Origin: an uncultured Candidatus Binatia bacterium
Lineage (GTDB): Bacteria > Desulfobacterota > Binatia > UBA9968 > JAJDTQ01
NCBI GenBank assembly: GCA_958295985.1
Contig: OY282432.1
Location: 2,575,001 to 2,639,000, forward strand
Reading direction: 5' to 3'
Length of the DNA stretch: 64,000 nt
In this document: positions 1 through 7,291 of the stretch, in pieces
Position numbering within the stretch: position 1 is the stretch's first letter
Layout of the letters: each line of letters starts with the position of its first letter
Translations under genes and position numbers: made by a program
The notes under the pieces: model-generated
Databases searched by the model: none
What the model saw: only the letters and a program-made list of their open reading frames with translations
What the model was told of the DNA's origin: nothing

Positions 1-75
1 GCCGTTGGCATCCACTTCATCCGATCCCTCGGTGAATTTTCTCAGCGGTGTGGGGACGCGTACACGAACACTCAT
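1..75 (-). CDS. MoaD/ThiS-family sulfur-carrier protein, 5' part only
   Basis: The gene runs off the left edge; only its first 25 codons are in the window. The ATG at 73-75 is preceded by a perfect Shine-Dalgarno (aaaggagg, 8 nt upstream). The peptide starts MSVRVRVPTPLRKFTEG, the usual N-terminal beta strand and PTPLRK stretch of ubiquitin-like MoaD/ThiS carriers, which end in Gly-Gly and carry sulfur as a C-terminal thiocarboxylate. The diagnostic C-terminus lies outside the window. It follows the threonine-synthase-like gene on the same strand, and a MoeB-like activating enzyme, the expected partner, is two genes upstream. A role as sulfur donor for an amino acid (as with CysO or HcyS) is inferred from the SAM riboswitch heading the operon. 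A plain MoaD for molybdopterin remains possible. Confidence 0.72.
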   Translation of the reverse strand, partial: MSVRVRVPTPLRKFTEGSDEVDANG

Positions 76-96
76 GGAAAGACCTCCTTTCGTATC

Positions 97-257
97 AGTG
101 TGGTGTCCTCTATAAACGGTGGATAATCTGCTGGTCCTTTTCGCCGTCAGCTACGTTGCTCCGCCTCGCGTGGTATTGGCCACTGCTCGTTGTCGCGCCT
201 TGCCGACGACGAAAAGTCCTACGCACCTTATCCACCGTTTATAGAGGACACCACACT
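97..257. repeat. 161-bp palindromic element with perfect 29-bp inverted ends
   Basis: Positions 97-125 and 229-257 are exact reverse complements (29 of 29). The next bases inward are also partly complementary (the ccttttcgccgtcagc side near 135-150 against the gacgacgaaaagtcc side near 205-219), so the whole unit could fold into one long imperfect hairpin. It has no convincing ORF. It lies between the threonine-synthase-like gene and the sulfur-carrier gene of one operon. The size and perfect ends resemble a MITE or a paired REP-type element. No clear target-site duplication is visible. Confidence 0.8.
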
Positions 258-339
258 AGGATAATCCCTGTATGCAGCCATTTCAACACGGAGGACGGCG
301 CGTGACCGGCCAATGCTCCTCGACTCCGGGGCGCTTGCG

Positions 340-1605
340 TCAAACCGCCTTCGCCTTGCCCTGTGTTTCCTGTGACAGCTCGCCGTACAACGCGTCGAAG
401 GTGCCGAGGGCAGCCTCGATGCTGTAAGGCCGGTCGATGATGTGGGCCACGGTCTCCACCGTCTTGTAGCCGTTGCCGGTGATGGAGATGACGATGGACT
501 CGTCCCGGGGAATCCGGCCCTGCTCGATGAGCTTCTTCGTCACCGCGACCTCGGTGCCGCCGGCCGGTTCGGTGAAGATGCCCTCGGTGGCCGCCAGGAG
601 CTTGATGCCGTCGAGAATCTCTTCGTCCGTGACGTTTTCTCCCCAACCGCCGGATTCCTTGACAGTCTGAATCACGTAGTAGCCGTCGGCCGGGTTGCCG
701 ATGGCGATGGAGGTGGCAATGGTGTTGGGCTTCACCGGATCGACGATATCCGTACCCTTCTTCAGGGCGTCGATGATGGGAGAACAGCCGGCCGCCTGGG
801 CCGAGTAGATGCTGCACGGCTCGTCCGGGTCCACCAGTCCCACGGACCGGAGCTCCTTGAACGCCTTGCCCAGCTTGGGAAGGATGGTTCCACCCGCGGA
901 GCCGACGACGATGTGGCGCGGCAGCTTCCATCCCAGTTGCTCGGCGACTTCGAAGGCGTGGGTCTTGGCGCCCTCGGAATAGTAGGGTCTGAGGTTCACG
1001 TTGACGAACGCCCACCGGTATTTGTCGCCGATCTCGCTGCAAAGGCGGTTGACGTCGTCATACGTTCCCTTGATGGCGATGGTGCGCGGACCGTAGATCG
1101 CCGAGCCGACGATCTTCCCTTCCTCCAGTCCTTCGGGAATGAAGACGTAACAGTTGAGCCCCGCACTGGCGGCGTGGGCCGATACCGAGTTCGCGAGGTT
1201 CCCGGTGGAGGCGCACGAGACGGTGTCGTAGCCGAACTCGATGGCTTTGGAGACGGCCACGGATACGACCCGGTCCTTGTAGGAGAAGGTCGGGTGGTTG
1301 ACCGAGTCGTCCTTGATGTAGAGCTCGTCGACGCCCAGGACCTCGCCGAGGCGACGGGCCCGTATCAGCGGGGTGAAACCCGAGTAGAGGCCGACCCTGG
1401 GCTCTCCGTCGATGGGCAGGAGCTCGTGGTAACGCCACAGGTTGCGCGGACGGGAGGCGATCTTCTCCCGGCTTACGCTGTTCCGGATACCGTCGTAGTC
1501 GTACATCACCTCGAGGGGACCGAAGCAGTCTTCGCATACGTGAAGAGGCGCGGTTGGGTACTCTCGTTGGCACTCCCGGCATTGCAGTCCTTGGACAAAG
1601 CTCAT
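340..1605 (-). CDS. thrC: Threonine synthase-like PLP enzyme
   Basis: This 421-residue fold-type II PLP enzyme has the length and layout of the zinc-ribbon-bearing threonine synthases. CxxC pairs at residues 9-12 and 24-27 form an N-terminal ribbon. The PLP lysine is K110 in the SYKDR motif, followed by the STGN phosphate-binding region. Classical ThrC converts O-phosphohomoserine to threonine. The ATG at 1603-1605 overlaps the MoeB-like stop codon as ATGA and has an aaaggagt Shine-Dalgarno, so the two are translationally coupled. The operon is headed by a SAM riboswitch and followed by a sulfur-carrier gene. This could therefore be a true ThrC at the threonine/methionine branch, or a relative that uses phosphohomoserine with carrier-bound sulfide to make homocysteine. 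The sequence alone does not decide between them. Confidence 0.88.
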   Translation of the reverse strand: MSFVQGLQCRECQREYPTAPLHVCEDCFGPLEVMYDYDGIRNSVSREKIASRPRNLWRYHELLPIDGEPRVGLYSGFTPLIRARRLGEVLGVDELYIKDDSVNHPTFSYKDRVVSVAVSKAIEFGYDTVSCASTGNLANSVSAHAASAGLNCYVFIPEGLEEGKIVGSAIYGPRTIAIKGTYDDVNRLCSEIGDKYRWAFVNVNLRPYYSEGAKTHAFEVAEQLGWKLPRHIVVGSAGGTILPKLGKAFKELRSVGLVDPDEPCSIYSAQAAGCSPIIDALKKGTDIVDPVKPNTIATSIAIGNPADGYYVIQTVKESGGWGENVTDEEILDGIKLLAATEGIFTEPAGGTEVAVTKKLIEQGRIPRDESIVISITGNGYKTVETVAHIIDRPYSIEAALGTFDALYGELSQETQGKAKAV

Positions 1606-2390
1606 GCGTGACTCCTTTGGGAAACCGGCGAGCCGGCGGATGGGCCGCAAGCCTTGCAGCGGGGGTTCGGCGGCACCGGCACTTTGCGTATTTCCATGGT
1701 CTTGGCGTCGTAGGTGAGCAGGCGGTTCACCAGCAGGTCCTCTTCGAGGCCGACAATGTACTTGATGGCCTCGGTGGCCTGGATGGAGCCGATGGTTCCC
1801 GCCACCGCACCCAGGATGCCGGCCTGCTGGCACCCCGGCACTTCGCCCGGCGCCGGCGCCTCCTCGAAGAGGCAGCGGTAGCAGGCGCTGTCCGGGGGCA
1901 CCACCGTCATGGTCTGGCCCTGAAGCCGGACGATCCCCGCGTGCGAGAACGGTTTGCCCAGGGAGACGGCCACGTCGTTGATCAGGAACTTGGTCTCGAA
2001 GTTGTCGCTTCCGTCGATGACGAAGTCGTGGGGCGCCATGAGCTCGGCAGCATTCGCCTCGGTCAGGCGCACGTCGTGGACCGCCACCTCCACCTCCGCG
2101 TTGAGCTCCTGCAGCCGGGACCTGGCCGACTCCACTTTGCGGTGGCCCTGGTCCGCGGTGGTGTGAAGGATCTGCCGCTGCAGGTTGGAAAGGTCCACCG
2201 TGTCGCTGTCCACGATCCCGAGCCGTCCCACGCCCGCGGCGGCGAGATAGAAGGCCGCGGGGCTGCCCAGGCCGCCGGCTCCCACCACCAGCACGCTCGC
2301 CTGGCGCAGCCGGATCTGCCCGCCGCCTCCGACGTCGGGGATCATGATCTGGCGGCTGTATCGCTCGACTTGTTCAGGGCTGAGACGCAT
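1602..2390 (-). CDS. MoeB/ThiF-family sulfur-carrier adenylyltransferase (HcyF-like role possible)
   Basis: This 262-residue E1-like enzyme activates the C-terminus of a small sulfur carrier with ATP. Visible features are the nucleotide loop GAGGLG (37-42), the NLQRQ arginine motif (69-73), D129 in the IDGSDN motif, zinc cysteines C170/C173 and C245/C248, and C187 in the GCQQAG motif at the usual crossover cysteine position. It lacks the C-terminal rhodanese domain found in some MoeB proteins. It is the first gene after a SAM-I riboswitch and terminator, and its stop overlaps the threonine-synthase-like start. The carrier it should adenylate is encoded further down the operon. Family membership is firm. 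Whether it serves molybdopterin or methionine/cysteine synthesis is inferred from its regulation. Confidence 0.9.
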   Translation of the reverse strand: MRLSPEQVERYSRQIMIPDVGGGGQIRLRQASVLVVGAGGLGSPAAFYLAAAGVGRLGIVDSDTVDLSNLQRQILHTTADQGHRKVESARSRLQELNAEVEVAVHDVRLTEANAAELMAPHDFVIDGSDNFETKFLINDVAVSLGKPFSHAGIVRLQGQTMTVVPPDSACYRCLFEEAPAPGEVPGCQQAGILGAVAGTIGSIQATEAIKYIVGLEEDLLVNRLLTYDAKTMEIRKVPVPPNPRCKACGPSAGSPVSQRSHA

Positions 2391-2410
2391 GGTCCGAACG
2401 ACGCTCCAAA

Positions 2411-2447
2411 CGAAAAAAAACCTCTTCCAAAGATGAGAAGAGGTTTT
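2411..2447 (-). terminator. Rho-independent terminator of the SAM riboswitch
   Basis: On the minus strand an 11-bp stem (2437-2447 with 2417-2427) and a 9-nt loop are followed by eight consecutive U residues (2413-2420 on the plus strand are A). It lies immediately after the riboswitch aptamer and 21 bp before the MoeB-like ATG. This is the expected arrangement of an OFF switch that terminates when SAM is bound. Confidence 0.88.
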
Positions 2448-2454
2448 CTCCTCA

Positions 2455-2556
2455 CCTTATCTGTCCCTTGCGGGCCGGAATTAGCACCTGCATTCCCTTT
2501 GGGAACACGGTTGCTGTGGCTTCAACGGGCCTGTCCCTCCACCACTCTGGATAAGG
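2455..2556 (-). promoter_or_regulatory. SAM-I (S-box) riboswitch
   Basis: The reverse complement carries the S-box signature in order. P1 is ccttatc/gataagg, closing at 2550-2556 and 2455-2461. It is followed by the agagtGGtggAGGGAc segment, ggccc, gttGAAgCC, GCAACC, a variable P3 hairpin (gttccc/gggaat), GGTGCtAAtTCC, and the closing agataagg. The aptamer reads on the minus strand toward the MoeB-like gene and is followed by an intrinsic terminator. Known S-box leaders repress methionine, SAM and sulfur-assimilation genes when SAM is high, so the downstream operon is most likely part of that regulon. Confidence 0.95.
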
Positions 2557-2648
2557 TGTCAATGCAATCAGGACAAATTCTACACGGTTTTCCGCCATTC
2601 CGCAATTTCCATGAGACACTCTGACGGCCTTCGCCTGCCCGAGGATCT

Positions 2649-3521
2649 TTACGAAGGCTTCAACAGGGCGCCTTCGAGCTTCAGGAACTCGTCCATTCGC
2701 AACACCTCGTGGTACTCGGCCAGAGAGGCCATGCGGTCCCGGCGGCTCCGGGTCGTGCCTTCCCGGCCCAACACCGCGAGGGTCTCCTTGAGCGCCTTCA
2801 CCAGGGTGTAACGGATGGATCCCGGGAACAGCGCCAGCTTGTAACCCGCCTTCGCCGCTTCGCTCACGTTCAGGGCTGAAGCCGGGATGGCTTCGTCCAT
2901 GTTGACCACCAGCGGGCCCGGGATGGAGCGGCGGATTTCCCGGAGTTCTTCGAGAGTGCCGGGAACTTGCACGAAGACCGCGTCGGCGCCGGCGTCCCGG
3001 TAGTTGCAACCGCGTCGGATGGCCTCGTCGAGGCCACCGGACGAGTAGGCCAGGGTGCGCGCGACAATGACGGTGTCCGCCTCCTTTCTGGCCGCGGTGG
3101 CGGCACGGACCTTTTCCATCATCTCCGTTGCAGGGACCAACGGGTGCCCTCCCTGGAGGAGTCCGCATTTCTTGGCGGACACTTGGTCCTCGATCTGGAT
3201 GGCCGCGGCGCCCGCCTGCTCCAGGGCCGCCACGATTCGGTGCACCTGCAGAGGGCCTCCGAAGCCGGTGTCGGCGTCCACCCACAAGGGGATGCGCAGC
3301 ACTTGGCAGATGTTCCGCACGTGTGCGATGAGTGCATCGGCGGACAGGAAGCCCAGGTCAGGGAGACCCAATATGCTGGCCGTGGCGGCGTTGCCTCCAA
3401 GCAGGGCCACCCGGAATCCGGCCTGCTCCGCGAGCAACGCGGTCAAGGCGTCGTGGACGCCGGGAACCGTCAGGCAGCCGTTCCCGGCCATTGCATCCCG
3501 CAACCGTGAAGCGGTAGTCAT
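2649..3521 (-). CDS. Isocitrate lyase/PEP mutase-family enzyme
   Basis: The 290-residue protein belongs to the isocitrate lyase/phosphoenolpyruvate mutase superfamily, which makes or breaks C-C or C-P bonds in small carboxylic acids. Visible are the Mg-binding DADTGFG (82-88), an ED pair (111-112) and the KKCG catalytic loop (117-120), whose cysteine is typical of the lyase (2-methylisocitrate or oxaloacetate-type) branch. The ATG has a strong aaggagg Shine-Dalgarno. It is read away from the enolase-superfamily gene with a short shared promoter region (3522-3646). It could be a 2-methylisocitrate lyase, a dimethylmalate-lyase-like enzyme or a carboxyphosphonoenolpyruvate mutase-like enzyme; substrate is not assignable. 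Confidence 0.85.
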   Translation of the reverse strand: MTTASRLRDAMAGNGCLTVPGVHDALTALLAEQAGFRVALLGGNAATASILGLPDLGFLSADALIAHVRNICQVLRIPLWVDADTGFGGPLQVHRIVAALEQAGAAAIQIEDQVSAKKCGLLQGGHPLVPATEMMEKVRAATAARKEADTVIVARTLAYSSGGLDEAIRRGCNYRDAGADAVFVQVPGTLEELREIRRSIPGPLVVNMDEAIPASALNVSEAAKAGYKLALFPGSIRYTLVKALKETLAVLGREGTTRSRRDRMASLAEYHEVLRMDEFLKLEGALLKPS

Positions 3522-3646
3522 CGCGTGGGTCCTCCTTGACCGTTCGCCCGGCCGAGTGGTTGTAGGTATGATTCAGTAGCTCGCCGTTGCGCGCAAGGCA
3601 AAGTGCGCGGTCCCGGGGTTTGACCCGGACAAGAGGCGCGGGTCCA

Positions 3647-4771
3647 ATGAGAATCGCCGGCATCGACATCCATCCTTTGCGGATTCCCCTGAAGGGGGTT
3701 TTCCGGAACGCCCATGACACCAAGACCCGGCAGGACAGCATCGTGGTGCGTGTGGGTACCGACGAGGGCGTTAGCGGCGTGGGCAACGTCGATCCGGATC
3801 CAGGCCACTCCGAGGAGAGCTTTGACGAGACGCTCAAGGCGGTTGGGGTCCTGGCGCAGGGACTCGAAGGCCGCGACCCCCTCAATGTCTCTGCGGCGCT
3901 GGAGCTCATGGACCGTTGCCTGCCCCGGCATCTGGATGCCAAGGCGGCCCTGGAGATGGCTCTTTTCGACCTCAAGGGCAAGGTCCTGAACCAGCCGGTG
4001 CACTCGCTGCTGGGCGGGCGGCTGAAGGACGAGGTGCTGCTCAACGGCTGGATCGGTCTGCTGGATCCCGATGAGGCGGCGCGGGAGGCTCTGGGCTGGC
4101 GGGAGCGCGGTTTTCGCTCGGTCAAGATCAAGCTTGGCGCCGGCGTAGAATCCGATCGGGACCGGGTGGCGGCCGTGCGCAACGCCGTCGGCAACGGCAT
4201 GAAGCTTCGGGTGGACGCCAACGAGGGTTACGACGTTGACGAGGCGATCCGTCTGGGTAGGGGGCTGGCCCCGCTGGACGTGGCGTTGTTCGAGCAGCCG
4301 GTATCCCGGGCCGACTACGCGGGCCTGGCGCGGGTGCGGCGCGGCATCGACATCCCGGTGATGGCGGACGAAGCCGTCGTTGGCCCGGAGACACTGGTGG
4401 AGGTCATCCGCAAAGAGGCTGCCGACATCGTCAAGGTCAAGGTCATGAAGCAGGGGGGGATCGCTCGGACCGTCCGCATGGTCCACCTGGCCGAAGCCGC
4501 GGGCATCCGGTGCGTCATCGGCCACGGTTTCGGGTTGACCATCAACACGCTGGCGGAGCTTCACGTGGCCGCGAGCTGCGCCAACATCATGGAAGGCTGC
4601 GAGTCGGTGGGACCCCTCAAGATGGCGGGCGACGTGGCGGAGCAGCCGCTGGACCTGCAAGGAGGGCGGGTGCGGGTCCCTGACGGCGCGGGGCTCGGCG
4701 CGGCGCTCGCGGCATCGGAGCTGGCGCGCTGGGCAATGCCGGCGCCGCAGGCTTCAGGCGGCAACGGTTAA
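3647..4771 (+). CDS. Enolase-superfamily racemase/cycloisomerase (mandelate racemase/muconate lactonizing type)
   Basis: This protein has 374 residues from the ATG at 3647; an upstream in-frame extension lacks family similarity. It shows the muconate-lactonizing-enzyme layout: capping domain to about residue 120, then a barrel with KxK (K160/K162), metal ligands D190, E216 (FEQP) and D241/E242 (ADE), and the opposite-face lysine in the KVKVMK stretch near 263-268. These residues support abstraction of a proton alpha to a carboxylate. The KxK/D-E-D/K pattern also fits dipeptide epimerases and o-succinylbenzoate synthase-like enzymes, so the substrate is open. It is transcribed divergently from the isocitrate-lyase-family gene and followed by the selenoprotein peroxiredoxin. 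Confidence 0.88.
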   Translation: MRIAGIDIHPLRIPLKGVFRNAHDTKTRQDSIVVRVGTDEGVSGVGNVDPDPGHSEESFDETLKAVGVLAQGLEGRDPLNVSAALELMDRCLPRHLDAKAALEMALFDLKGKVLNQPVHSLLGGRLKDEVLLNGWIGLLDPDEAAREALGWRERGFRSVKIKLGAGVESDRDRVAAVRNAVGNGMKLRVDANEGYDVDEAIRLGRGLAPLDVALFEQPVSRADYAGLARVRRGIDIPVMADEAVVGPETLVEVIRKEAADIVKVKVMKQGGIARTVRMVHLAEAAGIRCVIGHGFGLTINTLAELHVAASCANIMEGCESVGPLKMAGDVAEQPLDLQGGRVRVPDGAGLGAALAASELARWAMPAPQASGGNG

Positions 4772-4844
4772 CCTGCGGACACGCCTTGTGCGGACGGTTT
4801 CAGCCCGCCTGCACTGTCGTTTCGCAACTCCAGGGAGGAACATC

Positions 4845-5351
4845 ATGAATCAAACCGTCGGTGCGAAGTTTCCGGATCTGGCGCTGAAGGACCATTCCGG
4901 CGAAGAGGTCAAGTTGTCGGAGGTTACCGCGGGCAAATTCCCCCTCATCGTGGTGTTCTATCGCGGCTACTGGTGAGGGAAGTGCGTGGTGCAGTTGCGC
5001 CACTTGGTCATCCTGCAGGAAGAGCTTCCCCCCAGCTATTGCAGGGTCACCGCGGTCAGCGTCGACCCGCCCCAAGTGAACGCGGCGCTCAGAGCCGGTC
5101 TCGGGGCGACGTTTCCGTTTCTCAGCGACCACGAGTTCAAGGCCATCCAGGCCCTGGACATCGTCGATACCTCGGACAAGAAGCACGGAACCCTGGCGAT
5201 CCCGTATGCCTTCTCGCTTCTGCCGGACCTCACCGTCCATCGGATCTACAACGGATGGTATTACGTGGGCCGGCCCACCAATGAAGAACTGCGGGCCGAC
5301 ATGCGGGCCATGATCCGGCAGTGCCGGGAGGACTACGACCCGCAGGCCTGA
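4845..5351 (+). CDS. AhpC/TSA-like peroxiredoxin, selenoprotein (in-frame UGA = Sec44)
   Basis: Read through, the frame from the ATG at 4845 (Shine-Dalgarno gggagg) gives 168 residues with one internal TGA at 4974-4976. The TGA falls at the redox centre: residues before it are FYRGYW, those after are GKC, giving U44-G-K-C47. In homologous thioredoxin-fold peroxiredoxins the residue after FYRGxW is the peroxidatic cysteine. The reading frame stays coding on both sides for the full expected domain, so this is not random decay. A hairpin at 4986-5003 fits a bacterial SECIS. A second UGA-containing selenoprotein gene occurs at 39843-41171. The expected role is reduction of peroxides or a related redox reaction in the cytoplasm. 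An automatic caller would report two broken ORFs (4788-4976 and 4986-5351). Confidence 0.85.
4986..5003 (+). promoter_or_regulatory. Bacterial SECIS-like hairpin after UGA of the peroxiredoxin
   Basis: A 7-bp stem (4986-4992 with 4997-5003, one G-U pair) closes the tetraloop AGTT. The loop starts after 16 nt past the UGA, and its second base is G followed by U. This agrees with the generally described bacterial SECIS: a small apical loop with an early G about 16-37 nt from the UGA, read by SelB. The hairpin lies in coding sequence, as bacterial SECIS elements do. Confidence 0.65.
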
Positions 5352-5368
5352 ACCCCAAGCGGTCGGAG

Positions 5369-5417
5369 GCAGGCAGCGGGCGCTCCAGGGGGCCGCGGCC
5401 GCTCGCCGGCTGCCTGC
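5369..5417. terminator. GC-rich hairpin after the peroxiredoxin (possible terminator)
   Basis: gcaggcagc at 5369-5377 pairs with gctgcctgc at 5409-5417, with a GC-rich interior that may pair further. It lies 18 bp past the peroxiredoxin stop and ahead of bolA. There is no U-run, so factor-independent termination is uncertain. Confidence 0.35.
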
Positions 5418-5460
5418 GATTCAGTGGCCTGCGCGCCCGTTTTGTGTTAATCCCAGCCAC

Positions 5461-5718
5461 ATGATTCAGCCACAAGAGATCGAGGATACGCTGGGGCGTG
5501 TTTTCCCGGGTTGTCAGGTGCCGATGATCAAGGACCTGACCGGCGGGGGAGACCACTACCAGGTGGTCATCGTGCATGATTCCTTTGCCGGCAAGGGTCT
5601 CATCGACCAACACAAGATGGTCTACGATGCGCTCAAGGACGAGCTCGGCGACGAACGGATCCATGCGCTTTCGTTGAAGACCTTCTCCCCCGAGCAATGG
5701 GAGAAATACGGCGCGTAG
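5461..5718 (+). CDS. BolA-family protein
   Basis: This 85-residue protein has the BolA/IbaG fold: a helix (QEIEDTLGRVFPG), then a DHYQVVIVHDSF strand-turn segment, the G-KGLIDQHKMVYDAL helix with a histidine available for Fe-S ligation, and a C-terminal HALSLKTFSPEQW strand/helix. BolA proteins pair with monothiol glutaredoxins to chaperone [2Fe-2S] clusters. No glutaredoxin is adjacent here. The ATG at 5461 follows a noncoding stretch with no strong Shine-Dalgarno. The usual family length is 80-105 residues, so the gene looks complete. Confidence 0.88.
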   Translation: MIQPQEIEDTLGRVFPGCQVPMIKDLTGGGDHYQVVIVHDSFAGKGLIDQHKMVYDALKDELGDERIHALSLKTFSPEQWEKYGA

Positions 5719-5867
5719 GCTTCATCCCGCCCCAAAAGGCCGGTAGACGCGGCGAGATGCAGGCAAACGGCCCTGTGCCCCGCAGGTTCCGGTCGCGTGT
5801 TGCGGGCGAACAGGCTTGACTGCACGACGATCCGGCCGGCCAACACGCGCGTCCGCGGGAGGTACCC

Positions 5868-7022
5868 ATGTTGACCATCGACTCCGACGGCCATCTGCAC
5901 GAGCCTTTCGATCTGTTCGACCGGTACATCGAAAAGGAGTTCCATCCACTCCGCCCCCGGGTCATCGACATGCCGGGCGAGCCCAGGGATCAGGGCCGCT
6001 GGGTGGCCGAGGGCCGCGTGGTCCCGCGGATTCCGTTCTCCAGGGGCGTGGGCGGCGGCGGGTTCAACTACCCCACACCGCGGCACAAGGAGATGAAGGC
6101 CCGCGACAACTCCCTGGATGACGTACCCGGCCGTCTCGACGACCTGGATCAGATGGGAGTGGATTTCGAGGTCGTGTTCCCGACGGCCCTCGTCTGGGTG
6201 TTCGACCTGGAGAACGCGGAGCTGGCGGGCGCCGTGTGCCGCGCCTACAACAATTACGTGGCGGAACAGTGCTCCAAGGCCAGCAAGCGGCTCAACGCCG
6301 TGGCCATGGTGCCGATCCAGGATCCGGCCGGGGCCGCGGAGGAGGCGAGAAGGGCGGTTCGGAAGCTCGGTCTGGCCGGAGTCGTGCTGCCCGGAATGGT
6401 CGGGAACCGGCCGTTGCACGCTCCCGAATACGAGCCGTTCTTTGCCGCGGTCGACGAGCTCGACACGCCCATCGGCTTCCACGCGGTCACCGGCATGCAC
6501 GACACGCCGTGGGCCGACTGCTTCACGGACTTCTTCTCCACCCACGTCACCGCCATGCCGTTTTCCATGATGGTGGGCATGATGTCGGTGGCGCGCATGG
6601 GCATCCTTGCCCGTTATCCCAACCTCCGCTGCGCTTTTCTGGAGATCGGGGCGACCTGGTTCCCGTACTGGGCCTGGTGGGTGGGAAAGCACATCGAGCA
6701 CGTCCGGGGACCCCGGGGCGACGGACGGCACGAGGGCAACTGGGGCAGAGAGCCCTACACCCTGCCGGAGACCATACGGGAACCCATGGAGGATATCCTG
6801 TCCGGACGGATACTTTCGGGCTTCGAAGACGACGAGAACCTGAGGGCCGTCATCGACCAGGTGGGCGCCGGATCGCTGATGTACGCCAGCGACTACCCCC
6901 ACAGCGACATGGACTGGGGCCGCGTGGAAGCCATCGAGAAAAACGATTCGCTCACCCGGAAAGAGAAGGCCGCGCTGCTGGGCGGCAACGCCCAGCGGTT
7001 CTACAAGCTGGACCTGGGTTGA
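5868..7022 (+). CDS. Amidohydrolase-related TIM-barrel protein (ACMSD-like)
   Basis: The 384-residue protein belongs to the amidohydrolase-related family that includes ACMSD and resorcylate decarboxylase. It opens with DSDGHLHEP (the first metal motif), has a central FHAV histidine, and near the C-terminus the SDYPHSD motif with its metal or general-base aspartate. Members are Zn- or Mn-dependent decarboxylases or hydrolases of aromatic and ring-cleavage acids, so a role in catabolism of such compounds is inferred. A related but divergent copy is at 33359-34438. Its GC-rich composition matches the chromosome, unlike the NYN gene that follows. The start at 5868 has a gggaggtaccc Shine-Dalgarno. 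Confidence 0.87.
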   Translation: MLTIDSDGHLHEPFDLFDRYIEKEFHPLRPRVIDMPGEPRDQGRWVAEGRVVPRIPFSRGVGGGGFNYPTPRHKEMKARDNSLDDVPGRLDDLDQMGVDFEVVFPTALVWVFDLENAELAGAVCRAYNNYVAEQCSKASKRLNAVAMVPIQDPAGAAEEARRAVRKLGLAGVVLPGMVGNRPLHAPEYEPFFAAVDELDTPIGFHAVTGMHDTPWADCFTDFFSTHVTAMPFSMMVGMMSVARMGILARYPNLRCAFLEIGATWFPYWAWWVGKHIEHVRGPRGDGRHEGNWGREPYTLPETIREPMEDILSGRILSGFEDDENLRAVIDQVGAGSLMYASDYPHSDMDWGRVEAIEKNDSLTRKEKAALLGGNAQRFYKLDLG

Positions 7023-7167
7023 GCATTCGTCCTGCTCCGTCCGATCCGGACAGCTTTCGTCGTGGGCAGAGTGCGGCTACCCCGAACTTCTGGAGTTTGC
7101 AGTGCGTAGCTGCTGTCACGGACCTTCCTGTACGGGAAACGCCTTACAGATTTCTGTCCTTGAGTTG

Positions 7168-7196
7168 TTGCAATTCGTCGTCCGCCGTTGTACATA
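7168..7196 (+). promoter_or_regulatory. Candidate sigma-70 promoter ahead of the NYN gene
   Basis: TTGCAA (7168-7173) and TACATA (7191-7196) are separated by exactly 17 bp. Transcription would begin near 7203 and cross the hairpin-terminator at 7249-7272 before reaching the ATG at 7292. The region 7023-7291 contains no credible ORF. Confidence 0.5.
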
Positions 7197-7248
7197 AAAG
7201 TCCTACCTTCGGCGGCCCGGCTACTATCCTCAGGGCCCCGAACTACAG

Positions 7249-7272
7249 AGGGCCCCTGCGGGGGCCCTTTTT
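7249..7272 (+). terminator. Intrinsic terminator/attenuator 20 bp before the NYN gene
   Basis: AGGGCCCC (7249-7256) pairs with GGGGCCCT (7261-7268), followed by a U-run to 7272. A second copy of AGGGCCCC at 7232-7239 could pair with the same 3' arm instead, offering an alternative fold. Its place between a candidate promoter and the gene start suggests attenuation or a short leader RNA rather than termination of the distant amidohydrolase. Confidence 0.7.
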
Positions 7273-7291
7273 ATATCTGGGAGTCAAATAA

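Noticed and set aside
48..305. 85-residue ORF over the inverted repeat
   Set aside because: It is composed mostly of the palindrome, has no Shine-Dalgarno and no family similarity.
239..1042. Minus-strand frame overlapping the threonine-synthase-like gene
   Set aside because: It is an Arg/His/Gly-rich shadow of the real frame, and its 5' part crosses into the palindromic element.
4788..5351. Peroxiredoxin read as a frameshifted or nonsense-broken pseudogene
   Set aside because: The only defect is a TGA at the redox-active residue. The frame is intact on both sides and a SECIS-like hairpin with correct spacing follows.
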